Positions 51,431 to 59,407 of a stretch of DNA of 64,000 nt are shown piece by piece. Position 1 is the first letter of the stretch; each line of letters begins with the position of its first letter. A program made the translations under genes and the position numbers. The notes under the pieces are model-generated. The model had not been told where the DNA came from. It saw only the letters and a program-made list of their open reading frames with translations, and made no database searches. Origin of the DNA: Verrucomicrobium sp. BvORR106 (GTDB lineage: Bacteria > Verrucomicrobiota > Verrucomicrobiia > Verrucomicrobiales > Verrucomicrobiaceae); the NCBI RefSeq assembly GCF_000739655.1, contig NZ_BATR01000163.1, positions 1 through 64,000 on the forward strand. Reading direction: 5' to 3'.

Positions 51431-51748
51431 TCAGTAGCGCCGGATGTGGACAGACGCGCCTGGCGTCCGATAAGCACCACCGTAGTAGTAGCGACCCCGG
51501 TGATAGTAGCGGTTGTCATAGTAACGGCCGCGGTAGAGGTAGCGGCCCACGTCATACCGTCCGCCATAGTAATACCGGTTCCCATAGTAATAAGTGGGGC
51601 CGGCGTATCCGACGGGCAGGGTGCTGTAGTAGCCCACGTCTGCCGTAACCACCCGCCCGGGTGGAGGAGGAGGCAGGGGTTCCACTACGCAGGAGGGCAG
51701 GACGGCCATCGCCGTCACCCCCAGGGCGAAAAGTGCAAGTGTCTTCAT
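51431..51748 (-). CDS. Tyr/Gly/Arg-rich small lipoprotein
   Basis: This 105-residue protein has a lipoprotein signal peptide with lipobox L-P-S-C (about residues 17-20). After a Pro-rich stretch, the body is dominated by Tyr, Gly and Arg in a pattern like R-Y-Y-Y-G-G-R-Y, repeated along about residues 45-95. Composition this biased suggests a structural or surface-coat role. The ATG at 51748 is used; the preceding codon is TTG. No partner is evident. Confidence 0.7.
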   Translation of the reverse strand: MKTLALFALGVTAMAVLPSCVVEPLPPPPPGRVVTADVGYYSTLPVGYAGPTYYYGNRYYYGGRYDVGRYLYRGRYYDNRYYHRGRYYYGGAYRTPGASVHIRRY

Positions 51749-51859
51749 CAATGCGGAATCGCCCCCCTGCGATGGCAGGACTTAAAATTCAGCTGCAACC
51801 AATGTTCCGACTTCTTGGGTCCGCGTTGACCCGCCAGTCAGGCGGTGCCACCTTTCTCC

Positions 51860-52555
51860 ATGACCTGGCGTTTCCAGTTCCCGGAAAGAACCTTCCTGCT
51901 GGCCATTCTTGCTGCCTGTCTGAGCCTGTGGATCTTCATCGAGGTGGCAGACGAGGTGCGGGAGGGCGAAAGCCACGCTTACGACGAAGCAATCCTGCGC
52001 AGCCTCCGCCAGCCAGCCGATCCCTCCGTACCCGTCGGCCCCACCTGGCTGCGGGAGGCGAGCCGTGACATCACCGCGCTGGGCGGCGGCACCGTGGTTA
52101 CCTTGGTGACGCTGGCTGTCCTCGGCTTCCTCCTTCTGAGGCAAAAGTTCGCCCTCATGCTCGTCGTCCTGGCCGCCATCGCGGGCGGCGGACTGCTCTC
52201 AAGCGTGCTCAAGGGCTTCTTCGGCCGGGAACGCCCTGCCCACATCCCTCATTTGATGGAGGCCACCTCGCCTTCCTTCCCCAGCGGCCACTCCATGCTG
52301 GCAGCGATTGTCTATCTCACCTTGGGGGCCATGCTAGGGCGCATCACCCAGCGCCGGAGGGAGAAGTACTACTTTCTCATCGTGGCCGTGGTCATTGTTA
52401 TCCTGGTCGGCCTGAGCCGGATGTACTTGGGGGTGCACTTCCCCACTGACGTGCTTGCCGGCTGGTCCGCGGGCATTGTCTGGGCGGTCTTCTGCGCCTC
52501 CGTGGCCCGCTGGTTGCAACAAAAGGGGCAGGTCGAGCCGCCTGACGCCGCCTGA
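51860..52555 (+). CDS. PAP2-family membrane phosphatase
   Basis: From the ATG at 51860 the product has 231 residues with about six transmembrane segments. The three PAP2 motifs are intact: K-G-F-F-G-R-E-R-P (118-126), P-S-G-H (141-144) and S-R-M-Y-L-G-V-H-F-P-T-D (186-197; catalytic His193 and Asp197). Such enzymes remove phosphate from phosphatidic acid or undecaprenyl pyrophosphate. The C55-PP role (BacA-like recycling) is plausible but cannot be distinguished here. A GTG at 51845 would add 5 residues. Confidence 0.92.
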   Translation: MTWRFQFPERTFLLAILAACLSLWIFIEVADEVREGESHAYDEAILRSLRQPADPSVPVGPTWLREASRDITALGGGTVVTLVTLAVLGFLLLRQKFALMLVVLAAIAGGGLLSSVLKGFFGRERPAHIPHLMEATSPSFPSGHSMLAAIVYLTLGAMLGRITQRRREKYYFLIVAVVIVILVGLSRMYLGVHFPTDVLAGWSAGIVWAVFCASVARWLQQKGQVEPPDAA

Positions 52556-52743
52556 TCGATTCGGAAAAACCATCACCAAAATTTCTCCATGCAGCCACCA
52601 TCATGCAACTTTTAGCTTGAAATGGCGACCGCGTCTCAATCCCGCTGGGAGGCCGATTCCAGCGTCTTTTTGTTGACAGCCTGCTCATGAAAAGGCCTGC
52701 GCAGATTCTTGACAGCGCGCCTTTCCGACCCCTAACATGCGCC

Positions 52744-53022
52744 ATGGCCAAGAAATCCACCTCCTCCGAGCGCAAACCCAATCCTGCGCTGATGAAACCC
52801 GTGCAGCCCGATGAAATCCTCGCGGTCATCGTGGGCTCCACGCCCATCCCGCGCAGCGAAGTCACCAAGAAGCTCTGGGACTACATCAAGAAGAACGAGC
52901 TCCAGGATCCGAAGAAGAAGACGAACATCAACGCGGACGATGCGCTCAAGGCCGTATTTGGTGGCAAGAAGCAGGTCACGATGTTTGAGATGACGAAGCT
53001 CGTCTCTGCACACATCAAGTAA
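52744..53022 (+). CDS. SWIB/MDM2-domain protein
   Basis: This 92-residue protein has a basic N-terminus (A-K-K-S-T-S-S-E-R-K) followed by a SWIB domain (about 20-92: L-M-K-P-V-Q-P-D-E-I-L, then S-E-V-T-K-K-L-W-D-Y-I-K-K-N-E-L-Q-D-P-K-K-K-T-N-I). SWIB domains are familiar in eukaryotic chromatin remodelling and in Chlamydia, a PVC relative, where they occur alone or fused to topoisomerase. It is probably a DNA-associated protein. The ATG at 52744 starts directly before the basic stretch. A terminator at 53146-53179 follows. Confidence 0.85.
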   Translation: MAKKSTSSERKPNPALMKPVQPDEILAVIVGSTPIPRSEVTKKLWDYIKKNELQDPKKKTNINADDALKAVFGGKKQVTMFEMTKLVSAHIK

Positions 53023-53145
53023 GCGACCCGCTGCCCGCCGTGCAAGGCGGTTTGCGACGGGGAAGCTCCGGCTGAGGCCGGACGCGCACCGCAGCACTCC
53101 CACCGCCTCTGCCGAAAGGCACCCATCATCCTAGGTATTCCTGTC

Positions 53146-53179
53146 GAAGGAGGGCTCTCACCGGCCCTCCTTCCTTTTT
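53146..53179 (+). terminator. Rho-independent terminator after SWIB gene
   Basis: GAAGGAGGGC (53146-53155) pairs perfectly with GCCCTCCTTC (53164-53173) across an 8-base loop and is followed by CTTTTTG. It lies 124 bases after the SWIB stop codon on the plus strand and looks like a strong intrinsic terminator. Confidence 0.82.
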
Positions 53180-53260
53180 GCCCCACCGGTTCCCCGGCAG
53201 TTCCTTTGAGTAAATTCGGGCCAGTCGCTGTCGGAATGTGCCAGTTCCCCCATTCAGCAT

Positions 53261-54622
53261 ATGAACACGCTCACCCGACTCCCCCTTCTGGCGACCCTGG
53301 CCCTGCTGGCGGCATGCCCGCAGCTGAGCGCCGCGAGCGCGGCCTCTCCACAAGTCCCCTCTTCCGCCGTGGAAGCCACGGGCACTCCAACCAAGGCGGA
53401 GCCCGCCCCAGCTTTGGTCACTCCTGATGCCCTGGCCCACCTGCCAGGCGTGGGGCTGGCAGAAGGCGTCTCCCAGATCACCGGCACCGCCGTCAGCCCG
53501 CTGCTGGGAGTCAGCGCTGTGGGCGCTTGGAAGTACTTCGCCACGGAGGAGGCCCTGCGCTCCCGCCTGCCTTGGTACTGCCACCCAGGGGTCTGGGGCA
53601 GCTGCTTCGTAATGCTGGGGCTCTGCTTTCTGAAAGACTTTCTGGGAGCCGCCGCCCCGCCGCTGGTGAAGAAACCGCTGGATTTCATCGAACTCTTCGA
53701 AGACAAGGCCAGCGCGCTGGTGGCAAGCACGGCCTTTGTCCCACTCGTGGCCGTGGCCATGGCGCAGATGAACGCCATCCCGGTTCAACCGGAGGAAGCG
53801 GCCCACCACGCCGCCGCCATCACCCAAACCGCGCAGATGGGATTTGCGACTCTGCCTGTGCCCGGACCAGCGCTCGCCGCGACGGATCTCACCTGGGTGA
53901 AGACGGCCCTCTACATTCCCGTTGGCTTTGCCATCTTCGTCGTGGTGTGGCTCTCCAGCCATGCCATCAACGTTCTCATCGCCCTCTCGCCATTCGGCAT
54001 CGTGGATGCCGCGCTGAAAGTGGTGAAGCTGGGTGTACTGGGGCTCATCACCGCCAGCGCCTTCATCCACCCCGCCTTGGGGCTCTTGGTGTGCCTGCTC
54101 GTGATCGTCCCCGCGTGCTTCATCGCCGGACCCGCCTTCCGCCTCATGGTCTTTGGCAATGTCTTCGGCCTCGACCTGCTGCTCGCCCGCAAGGCCGCCC
54201 CTACCGACGTCGCCGAGGGCGTGCGCGCCTTTAACTCCTCCCGAATCGGTGGCACGCCTGCCCGCACCTATGGCCGACTGGGGAGAAACGCTCAGGGCGC
54301 GGCAGTCTTCCGCTATCGCCCCTGGCTCATCCTTCCCACACGGGAGACAGCCGTGGCCGCCACCCCGCAACCCGATGGCGTCGCTCAGGGGCTCATTTAC
54401 CCCTCCCTGACTCGGGACGATGGCTCCGGGAAGGCCAAGACCTCGTTTGTGCTGCTGCCACGCTATCGCGACTGCGTCACCCGCATCACAGAACACTTCG
54501 GCATCACCAAGGTGACCGACAGCACCCTGCTGCGCGGTTTCAAGGCCATGCGCAACTGGCTGGTGGAGGCACTCAGCTTTGGCCGCAGTCCCGTTCCCCT
54601 GCCCGCCTCAGGCCGGCAGTGA
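53261..54622 (+). CDS. Uncharacterised polytopic membrane protein
   Basis: This 453-residue protein begins with a signal-like segment (about 1-24) that contains L-L-A-A-C, a possible lipobox. Several hydrophobic segments follow between about residues 105 and 310 (for example Y-I-P-V-G-F-A-I-F-V-V-V-W-L near 225-238 and L-L-V-C-L-L-V-I-V-P-A near 275-285). The block A-L-S-P-F-G-I-V-D-A-A-L-K resembles DUF4126-type proteins, though I am not certain. The C-terminal 130 residues are soluble. The function is unknown. It begins 81 bases after the SWIB terminator. Confidence 0.62.
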   Translation: MNTLTRLPLLATLALLAACPQLSAASAASPQVPSSAVEATGTPTKAEPAPALVTPDALAHLPGVGLAEGVSQITGTAVSPLLGVSAVGAWKYFATEEALRSRLPWYCHPGVWGSCFVMLGLCFLKDFLGAAAPPLVKKPLDFIELFEDKASALVASTAFVPLVAVAMAQMNAIPVQPEEAAHHAAAITQTAQMGFATLPVPGPALAATDLTWVKTALYIPVGFAIFVVVWLSSHAINVLIALSPFGIVDAALKVVKLGVLGLITASAFIHPALGLLVCLLVIVPACFIAGPAFRLMVFGNVFGLDLLLARKAAPTDVAEGVRAFNSSRIGGTPARTYGRLGRNAQGAAVFRYRPWLILPTRETAVAATPQPDGVAQGLIYPSLTRDDGSGKAKTSFVLLPRYRDCVTRITEHFGITKVTDSTLLRGFKAMRNWLVEALSFGRSPVPLPASGRQ

Positions 54623-54699
54623 GACGCGCCTGAGCGTGCCGCAGCGAGGTGCCACGATGCTCGCGTTGCATTGTGGCGGTCCTGCGCTGTAGTGGCTGC

Positions 54700-55044
54700 A
54701 TGATCGTCGAACGCGTCAAATACATCATCTGGGCCGCAGACATGGAGCGCGCCTCGCGCTTCTACACGCAGGTGCTGGGAGGCACGGTGCTGCGCCAGAA
54801 TCCGCACATCTGTGAGATCCAGATCGCCGGCGGCATCATCGGCATCCATGGAGGCGGCGAAGGCACCCGCACCTGGACCGGACTCAGCTTTCAAGTGCCC
54901 GATGTGTTGACGGGTGCGGCCGAGATCGTCGCCGCCGGTGGCCAATTGGTCCGCGAACCCGAACCCGAGGATGACGAACCTCCCCACCTCGCCATGTGCG
55001 TGGACACAGAAGGCAATGAGATCATGCTGACGCGCAAGCGGTGA
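54700..55044 (+). CDS. VOC-family (glyoxalase-like) protein
   Basis: This 114-residue protein has one VOC domain: V-K-Y-I-I-W-A-A-D-M-E-R-A-S-R-F-Y starts the first beta-alpha-beta unit, L-G-G is typical of the turn, and C-V-D-T-E-G-N-E-I-M-L closes the second unit. The domain supports metal-dependent reactions such as isomerisation, dioxygenation or antibiotic binding, and the metal and substrate cannot be read here. The ATG at 54700 is chosen over upstream in-frame codons because it starts the fold. It is 77 bases downstream of the membrane protein gene. Confidence 0.83.
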   Translation: MIVERVKYIIWAADMERASRFYTQVLGGTVLRQNPHICEIQIAGGIIGIHGGGEGTRTWTGLSFQVPDVLTGAAEIVAAGGQLVREPEPEDDEPPHLAMCVDTEGNEIMLTRKR

Positions 55045-55064
55045 GGGCAATCGGCGAAGTTCCT

Positions 55065-55125
55065 CCTCGAAGAGGATACGGCCACCAGCCCAACGTTGGC
55101 GAGCCTCAAGCGAGCTCACGTTGGG
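55065..55125. repeat. Intergenic repeat, copy B (matches 46241-46300)
   Basis: This starts with CCTCGAAGAGGAT and continues CGGCCACCAGCCC, with the distal stem CCCAACGT (55089-55096) pairing ACGTTGGG (55118-55125). It is the second copy of the family at 46241. The remaining part of the 328-base gap 55045-55372 contains a weak AACTCC...GGAGTT hairpin near 55139-55157 and otherwise nothing recognised, apart from a GC-rich stretch 55160-55210 that I could not assign. Confidence 0.65.
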
Positions 55126-55372
55126 AACACAGGACAGAAACTCCTCCTCCTAAGGAGTTGTGGTGGTCTGGCGGAAGAGTCGGCGACGCCACTTCCTCGA
55201 ACCTAGTTCAACCTCCACAAGTGCATCGCACCCAGGCGTTGGATGTACCGCTTTACCGATCGCTGCATGGGCCTGCAGGATCGAATGAGGGGATCACACA
55301 CCTGTAGATCCCAACTCTCATTCGACCCCAGATTCTCAACGTAAACCGGGCCGATTCAAGCAACCCGTGGCG

Positions 55373-55999
55373 TCAGGGATTTGGCGGACGAGTGGGATCC
55401 GTGAAAAAGACGAACAACTCATCATAGTCATTGACCCCATCACCGTCCGTGTCAGCCTCTCGCGGATTGGTGAAATAGTTCCACTCCTCAAGGTTGTTGG
55501 AAATACCATCACCGTCAAAGTCATAGCTCGGCGCACCATATCCAAAGAAAAGCTCTCCATCTGTCCAAATGCTGGAACTGGAAAGGGCGTGGTCGGGCGG
55601 GGTACCGGTGTAAAACACTTCGAAACCATCCTTCAGGCCATCTCCATCCGAATCTACCGTGCTTGAAGACGTCGCATAGCCCGTTTCCTCTACATCCGCC
55701 AGCCCATCGCCATCGCTGTCGTTGTAGTATACCGGAACCTGCACGTAGTCGGTAAGGTACTCTGTGTGCCCCCACTCCACACCGAACTCGTCAACATAGT
55801 CCACCACCCAGTAGGGAGTGTAGACCGTCTCCATGTTGTAGTGGGAGATGGGATAGTTCGTCCGGTACCAGGCAGAGTAGATCTCCTGGGGTGTCAACGC
55901 CCATGTCATTGCGGATGATCCCATCCACAGCATTGAAGCAATGAATCCCACTCGGAGCGATTTGGACCAGCTGAAGCTAGATTTTTTTGTGCATTTCAT
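55373..55999 (-). CDS. Secreted calcium-binding TSP3/EF-hand-repeat protein
   Basis: This 208-residue protein has a signal peptide (about 1-34, ending W-A-L). An N-terminal Tyr/Trp-rich domain (about 35-90) precedes four acidic loops of the thrombospondin type 3 kind: D-S-D-G-D-G-L (94-100), D-S-D-G-D-G-L (116-122), D-F-D-G-D-G-I (160-166) and D-T-D-G-D-G-V (183-189), each followed by Asp/Glu. Such repeats bind calcium and stabilise surface proteins. No anchor motif was seen. The start ATG at 55999 is enclosed by an inverted repeat. The sequence around and upstream of it is visibly AT-rich. Confidence 0.78.
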   Translation of the reverse strand: MKCTKKSSFSWSKSLRVGFIASMLWMGSSAMTWALTPQEIYSAWYRTNYPISHYNMETVYTPYWVVDYVDEFGVEWGHTEYLTDYVQVPVYYNDSDGDGLADVEETGYATSSSTVDSDGDGLKDGFEVFYTGTPPDHALSSSSIWTDGELFFGYGAPSYDFDGDGISNNLEEWNYFTNPREADTDGDGVNDYDELFVFFTDPTRPPNP

Positions 56000-56031
56000 A
56001 CCAATCCATATTCACATGAATATGCACAAAA
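55985..56031 (-). promoter_or_regulatory. Nested inverted repeat around a start codon
   Basis: On the plus strand TTTTGTGCAT (55985-55994) and ATGCACAAAA (56022-56031) are perfect 10-base inverted arms. Between them CATATTC (56007-56013), ACAT, GAATATG (56018-56024) forms a second hairpin. In the minus-strand mRNA the ATG (55997-55999) lies in the loop next to the outer stem. The two structures overlap and are mutually exclusive, which would suit translational control, temperature sensing or protein binding. It could also be a DNA operator. Confidence 0.4.
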
Positions 56032-56146
56032 CTGGCAACACAAAAATAATCGCAACCACAATTTCAATAAGCGAGCACCATACAAACAACACTCCAAGCC
56101 CGCAGAAGCGACCACAACAGACTGGCAGAAAGCCCCATCCAGCAGG

Positions 56147-56971
56147 CTATTCCCCCACTGCTAGCAGGCTCACCTTCAACTCCGCGCACCGGCGAAACAC
56201 TTCGCTTTGATCCAGGATCAGGGTCATGCCGGCCTCAACTGCAATCACATCCACCCCTGCCGCGGCGGCGGTGGAGATGGTATCCGGCCCCACGACTGGG
56301 ACGTCAAAGCGCATGTCTTGATTGGGCTTACTCACCTTGACCATGGTGGCGCTGCCTTTTCCCAGCGCACCGCCGCGTTTGATGGCCTCGTTGGTGCCCT
56401 CAAAGGCTTCAACGGCGAGTACCGTCCCGTTGCGCACGACCACGGTCTGCCCGATGTCGAGCTTGCTGGAGGCCTTGGCAATGGTGAAGCCGTACTCGGC
56501 ATCTTCCCAGCGGCGCTTTTTGGGATTGGGCCCTGCCACATGCCCGGCGGCGGGCATGAACTCCTCCAGGAACGTCGTGGCGGGCAGCAGCTCGATGCCG
56601 TCCTTTTTCATCTCATCGGCGATGCCGCCAAAGAGGGTCTCGGCGTTGCGTCGCTTCAGCCTGGCCAGCATCATGAGCAGGCGCAGGTCCGGACGTAGGT
56701 CGAACAGGTTCTTGGGCGCGATCTGGCCCACCATCACCACATGCTTCACGCCTTCTTTCTTGAAGAAGGCGATCATCTTGCTGAGCTGCCCGACGCGAAA
56801 CCAAGCCATCGCATCCACGGTCTCTTCAAGATTGGGGCGGGTCTCATCAATGAAGCCTGCCACCACGAGGCGATCCACTCCCGCTTTGCGGGCAGCACGA
56901 ACAAAGGTTTCCGGATAAACGCCGTTGCCGGCGATCAAGGCGATGGTGGACGGAGGGGGCGAGGCAGACAC
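56147..56971 (-). CDS. lpxI: UDP-2,3-diacylglucosamine diphosphatase LpxI
   Basis: This 274-residue protein matches the LpxI (DUF1009) family over its length: I-A-L-I-A-G-N-G-V-Y-P near the N-terminus, G-Q-I-A-P-K-N-L-F in the middle, and D-I-G-Q-T-V-V-V-R-N-G-T-V-L-A-V-E-A-F-E-G-T-N-E-A-I as the conserved C-terminal block. LpxI makes lipid X and UMP from UDP-diacylglucosamine, replacing LpxH in many Gram-negatives. This implies a lipid A-bearing outer membrane. The start codon is GTG at 56971; there is no nearby in-frame ATG. Confidence 0.93.
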   Translation of the reverse strand: MSASPPPSTIALIAGNGVYPETFVRAARKAGVDRLVVAGFIDETRPNLEETVDAMAWFRVGQLSKMIAFFKKEGVKHVVMVGQIAPKNLFDLRPDLRLLMMLARLKRRNAETLFGGIADEMKKDGIELLPATTFLEEFMPAAGHVAGPNPKKRRWEDAEYGFTIAKASSKLDIGQTVVVRNGTVLAVEAFEGTNEAIKRGGALGKGSATMVKVSKPNQDMRFDVPVVGPDTISTAAAAGVDVIAVEAGMTLILDQSEVFRRCAELKVSLLAVGE

Positions 56972-57077
56972 TGGAAGGCAATGGAAGGGCTGAAGCCAGT
57001 GGGCTAGTTAGACGCGGTTGTACGCCAAATCAACTGTGCAGCACCCATGCAGGCTCCCGAAGCACCATTCCGGACCG

Positions 57078-57881
57078 TCAGTCCAAGTGAAATTTCCCGC
57101 TCTGCTTCATGAAGGCCACGGGATTGTCATAAGCCACCCGCTGGATGGCCGTGGGGCTCCAGCCACGACGCTTCATCTCCAGCATGGTCTTGGGGACAGC
57201 CAAGGGATCGCTGATTCCCCAGTCACACGCTGAGTTCATCCAGATGCGCTCCCCGCTGCGAGCTTCGAGCATGTCGATCGCACGGTGCGGGGTGCACTTG
57301 CTCTCTGGGTACAAGGTGATGCCCGCCCAGAAGCCCTGATTCAGCACGAGGTCAATGGTGTGCTCCTCCACGTGATCAATGATGACGCGGTCAGGTGTGA
57401 TCTTCGAGTGGTTCTTGAGCGCATCGAGAATCAACCGTGTGCCCTTGAGCTTGTCCTCCAGGTGCGGCGTATGCACCAAGATCAACTGGTCAAAATCCGC
57501 CGCGATCTGGATGTGCTTCTCGAGCACTTGCAGCTCATTGCGGCTGTTCTTGTTCAGACCAATCTCACCGATGCCCAGAACGTTGGGCTTGTCCAGAAAC
57601 TGTGGGATGAGCGCCAGCACATCATCCGCAAGCTCGGGATCCTCGGACTCTTTGGGGTTGATGCATAGCCAGGTGTAGTGCTTGATGCCGAACCGGGCCG
57701 CACGCTTGGGCTCATACTCCGTGATCTGTCGGAAGTAATCGTAGAACCCCTGGGCGCTGGCGCGGTCAAACCCTGCCCAGAAGGCAGGCTCGCAGATGGT
57801 TTCACAGCCAGCCAGGGCCAGCTTTTCGTAGTCATCCGTCGTGCGGCTGACCATGTGACCATGAGGCTCAATATAAGGCAT
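57078..57881 (-). CDS. TatD-family metal-dependent hydrolase, EboB-like
   Basis: This 267-residue protein opens E-P-H-G-H-M-V-S-R-T-T-D-D-Y-E, with the H-x-H metal pair at His7/His9, followed by A-F-W-A-G, V-L-G-I-G-E-I-G-L-N and V-H-T-P-H. The S-R-T-T-D-D-Y and N-S-A-C-D-W-G-I-S-D-P-L blocks match EboB of the ebo cluster better than housekeeping TatD. Ebo genes in cyanobacteria and other bacteria help deliver metabolites to the periplasm. No other known ebo gene is visible nearby besides the small upstream gene. The reaction is unknown; a metal hydrolase on a small molecule is likely. Confidence 0.8.
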   Translation of the reverse strand: MPYIEPHGHMVSRTTDDYEKLALAGCETICEPAFWAGFDRASAQGFYDYFRQITEYEPKRAARFGIKHYTWLCINPKESEDPELADDVLALIPQFLDKPNVLGIGEIGLNKNSRNELQVLEKHIQIAADFDQLILVHTPHLEDKLKGTRLILDALKNHSKITPDRVIIDHVEEHTIDLVLNQGFWAGITLYPESKCTPHRAIDMLEARSGERIWMNSACDWGISDPLAVPKTMLEMKRRGWSPTAIQRVAYDNPVAFMKQSGKFHLD

Positions 57882-57968
57882 CTTGAGGAAGGGAGAGGGA
57901 GGAAGCGAGTGCGATGACGAGTGTAGGCCGCAGAGATTTGACCACGACAGACCGATGGAGCGCCTGGC

Positions 57969-58256
57969 TCAGCCCTGGCCAGGGGGGACGGCGCCTACCG
58001 CCCCTTGGGTCGTCGCCTTGGGAATGGGCTCAGTACTGGGATCGCTAAAGCTCAACAAGATGTTCCGGGCCCGCTCGGGCTGGTCGCCGGCGAGAAGCTC
58101 GATTGCCTGCTTCAACGCGGCCACACGAAAATCCCCCTCCTGCCCAGCGCGCTGCACCCGATCCAGGAATGCGGCAAGATCGATGAGCTTGCTTCGCGAA
58201 TCCATGAACCCGAGGTCCACAAGATTCACATTAGCAGGAGGCGTCCAGGTGTTCAT
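57969..58256 (-). CDS. Small conserved-looking protein upstream of EboB-like gene
   Basis: This 95-residue protein has V-D-L-G-F-M-D-S-R-S-K-L-I-D-L-A-A-F-L-D-R near its start, then a helical middle with L-A-G-D-Q-P-E-R-A-R-N-I-L, and a Pro/Gly-rich tail. It lies 87 bases upstream of the EboB-like gene on the same strand and is probably in the same transcript. The layout resembles small proteins next to eboB in other genomes, but I cannot place it in a named family. The ATG at 58256 is clear. Confidence 0.6.
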   Translation of the reverse strand: MNTWTPPANVNLVDLGFMDSRSKLIDLAAFLDRVQRAGQEGDFRVAALKQAIELLAGDQPERARNILLSFSDPSTEPIPKATTQGAVGAVPPGQG

Positions 58257-58435
58257 GGGTAAGCGTGAGAAAGCGGCAAGTGCAAAAGACGGGATACGAC
58301 AGACAATGCCGTCGAATCAAGTATTTTGGACATCTAACCGCTCGGGACGCTTGTTTTTACCCACACCTGCACCTGCTAGGGTGCCACCAGCACCCGACAC
58401 CCTTGTTCACGCCCCGCATGGGGCGGAATCCGGCC

Positions 58436-58479
58436 AAAAAAAAGCGCTGGCAGGACTCTCTTTGAGCCCCAGCCAGCGC
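58436..58479 (-). terminator. Rho-independent terminator (minus strand)
   Basis: Read on the minus strand, GCGCTGGC (58479-58472) pairs with GCCAGCGC (58451-58444), followed by a run of eight T (58443-58436). It sits 11 bases after the stop codon of the small membrane protein gene 58491-58790, which it should terminate. Confidence 0.85.
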
Positions 58480-58490
58480 CAAGAAAATGA

Positions 58491-58790
58491 CTATTGCGCC
58501 CCTTGTTCGATCGAGAAGCGGATCGGCTCCACACTCGCGGTCTTGGAGTACCGGTGATAGTCCGGTTGAGCCGCACTCGCCTGCACCGCCCTTACCTCCC
58601 GCTTCTTAGGTTGCGAGTTAGTCGCACTAACACGATTTGCGTCGATCAATTCCAGAACAATCCAGAGACCGAACCCGACTGACAAGGTTGCCATCATCAG
58701 ACCTGATCCGAGCAAAAGGATGGCTGCAAGCCAGGATCCCTTGCGCTTTACGGTCCGCCTCACTGGAGTCTGCAAACGCTTCGAAGTCAT
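58491..58790 (-). CDS. Small single-pass membrane protein
   Basis: This 99-residue protein has a basic N-terminus (T-S-K-R-L-Q-T-P-V-R-R-T-V-K-R-K), one transmembrane segment (about 21-48: a Leu/Met/Val-rich stretch) and a polar tail with K-K-R-E-V-R-A-V. By the positive-inside rule the tail should face the periplasm. A clear intrinsic terminator follows the stop codon immediately, which supports an expressed gene. The function is unknown. Confidence 0.65.
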   Translation of the reverse strand: MTSKRLQTPVRRTVKRKGSWLAAILLLGSGLMMATLSVGFGLWIVLELIDANRVSATNSQPKKREVRAVQASAAQPDYHRYSKTASVEPIRFSIEQGAQ

Positions 58791-59407
58791 GTGTGCTTAA
58801 TGCCCTATTTTTCGCCACACGTCGAGGAATAATTTCATCATAACCCCCTCACCATCAATAATCTTCAGTTCGAAACTATTTCGACACCATAGATTTCGTT
58901 GACATATTATTGTCCGACGCAACCCCCTTCTTTTTGATACAGTTTACCACTATATCGCACCAACCGAAGCTCTCAGTCGTTCAACATGTGTAATTTTTAC
59001 TAATATTTGCAATTGCCAGCATATCCCCTATTTCATCTATCCTATGCACTAACTATTTGGGAGATACAGACACGCATTTCTAGTTTATCAATATTTTCAA
59101 CCCGGAGCTATCTCTCGGGCTGTAGGTATAATTTTTTAGGAGGAAACAACCCCCGGACTTTCCAGCCTTCAGTTTCTCACAATATTTGCGGGTATTTATG
59201 GGAAAGTGAGATGTAACCGAGGTCCCCCATTCAGCCACCGGAGACCCCCTTCGGAGACAGGCTTCTCTCTATCCCGCCTCACAGCGGTGCATGCTGGCTT
59301 CCCTGGGACATTTTCCCTGGTTGCAATCCCCGGTCTGGACGTACCTTGGGTAGCCCGAACCTCAGCCGTCCGAAGTGCCGAAGTCCGCCCTTCCTTCTTG
59401 ATTCTTC
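58791..59407. other. AT-rich gene-free stretch
   Basis: This 617-base gap separates the divergent small membrane protein and moeB. Its first 430 bases (to about 59220) are visibly AT-rich compared with the GC-rich flanks and contain many A/T runs and no coding frame with neighbour-like codon use. A TTGACA hexamer lies near 58898. An isolated AGGAGG (59140-59145) is not followed by a start codon in a usual position. No repeat pair or RNA was recognised. Regulation of the flanking genes or a remnant of transferred DNA are both possible. Confidence 0.5.

Noticed and set aside
53126-54496. Minus-strand open frame of 456 codons
   Set aside because: Antisense to the membrane protein gene and translated into low-complexity Gly/Gln/Glu sequence. 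It also crosses the SWIB terminator.
55130-55260. Possible degenerate tRNA in a GC-rich stretch
   Set aside because: No acceptor stem pairing, anticodon arm or T-loop sequence could be built.
59130-59150. AGGAGG as a ribosome-binding site for a small gene
   Set aside because: No start codon at a usual distance is followed by a coding-like frame.
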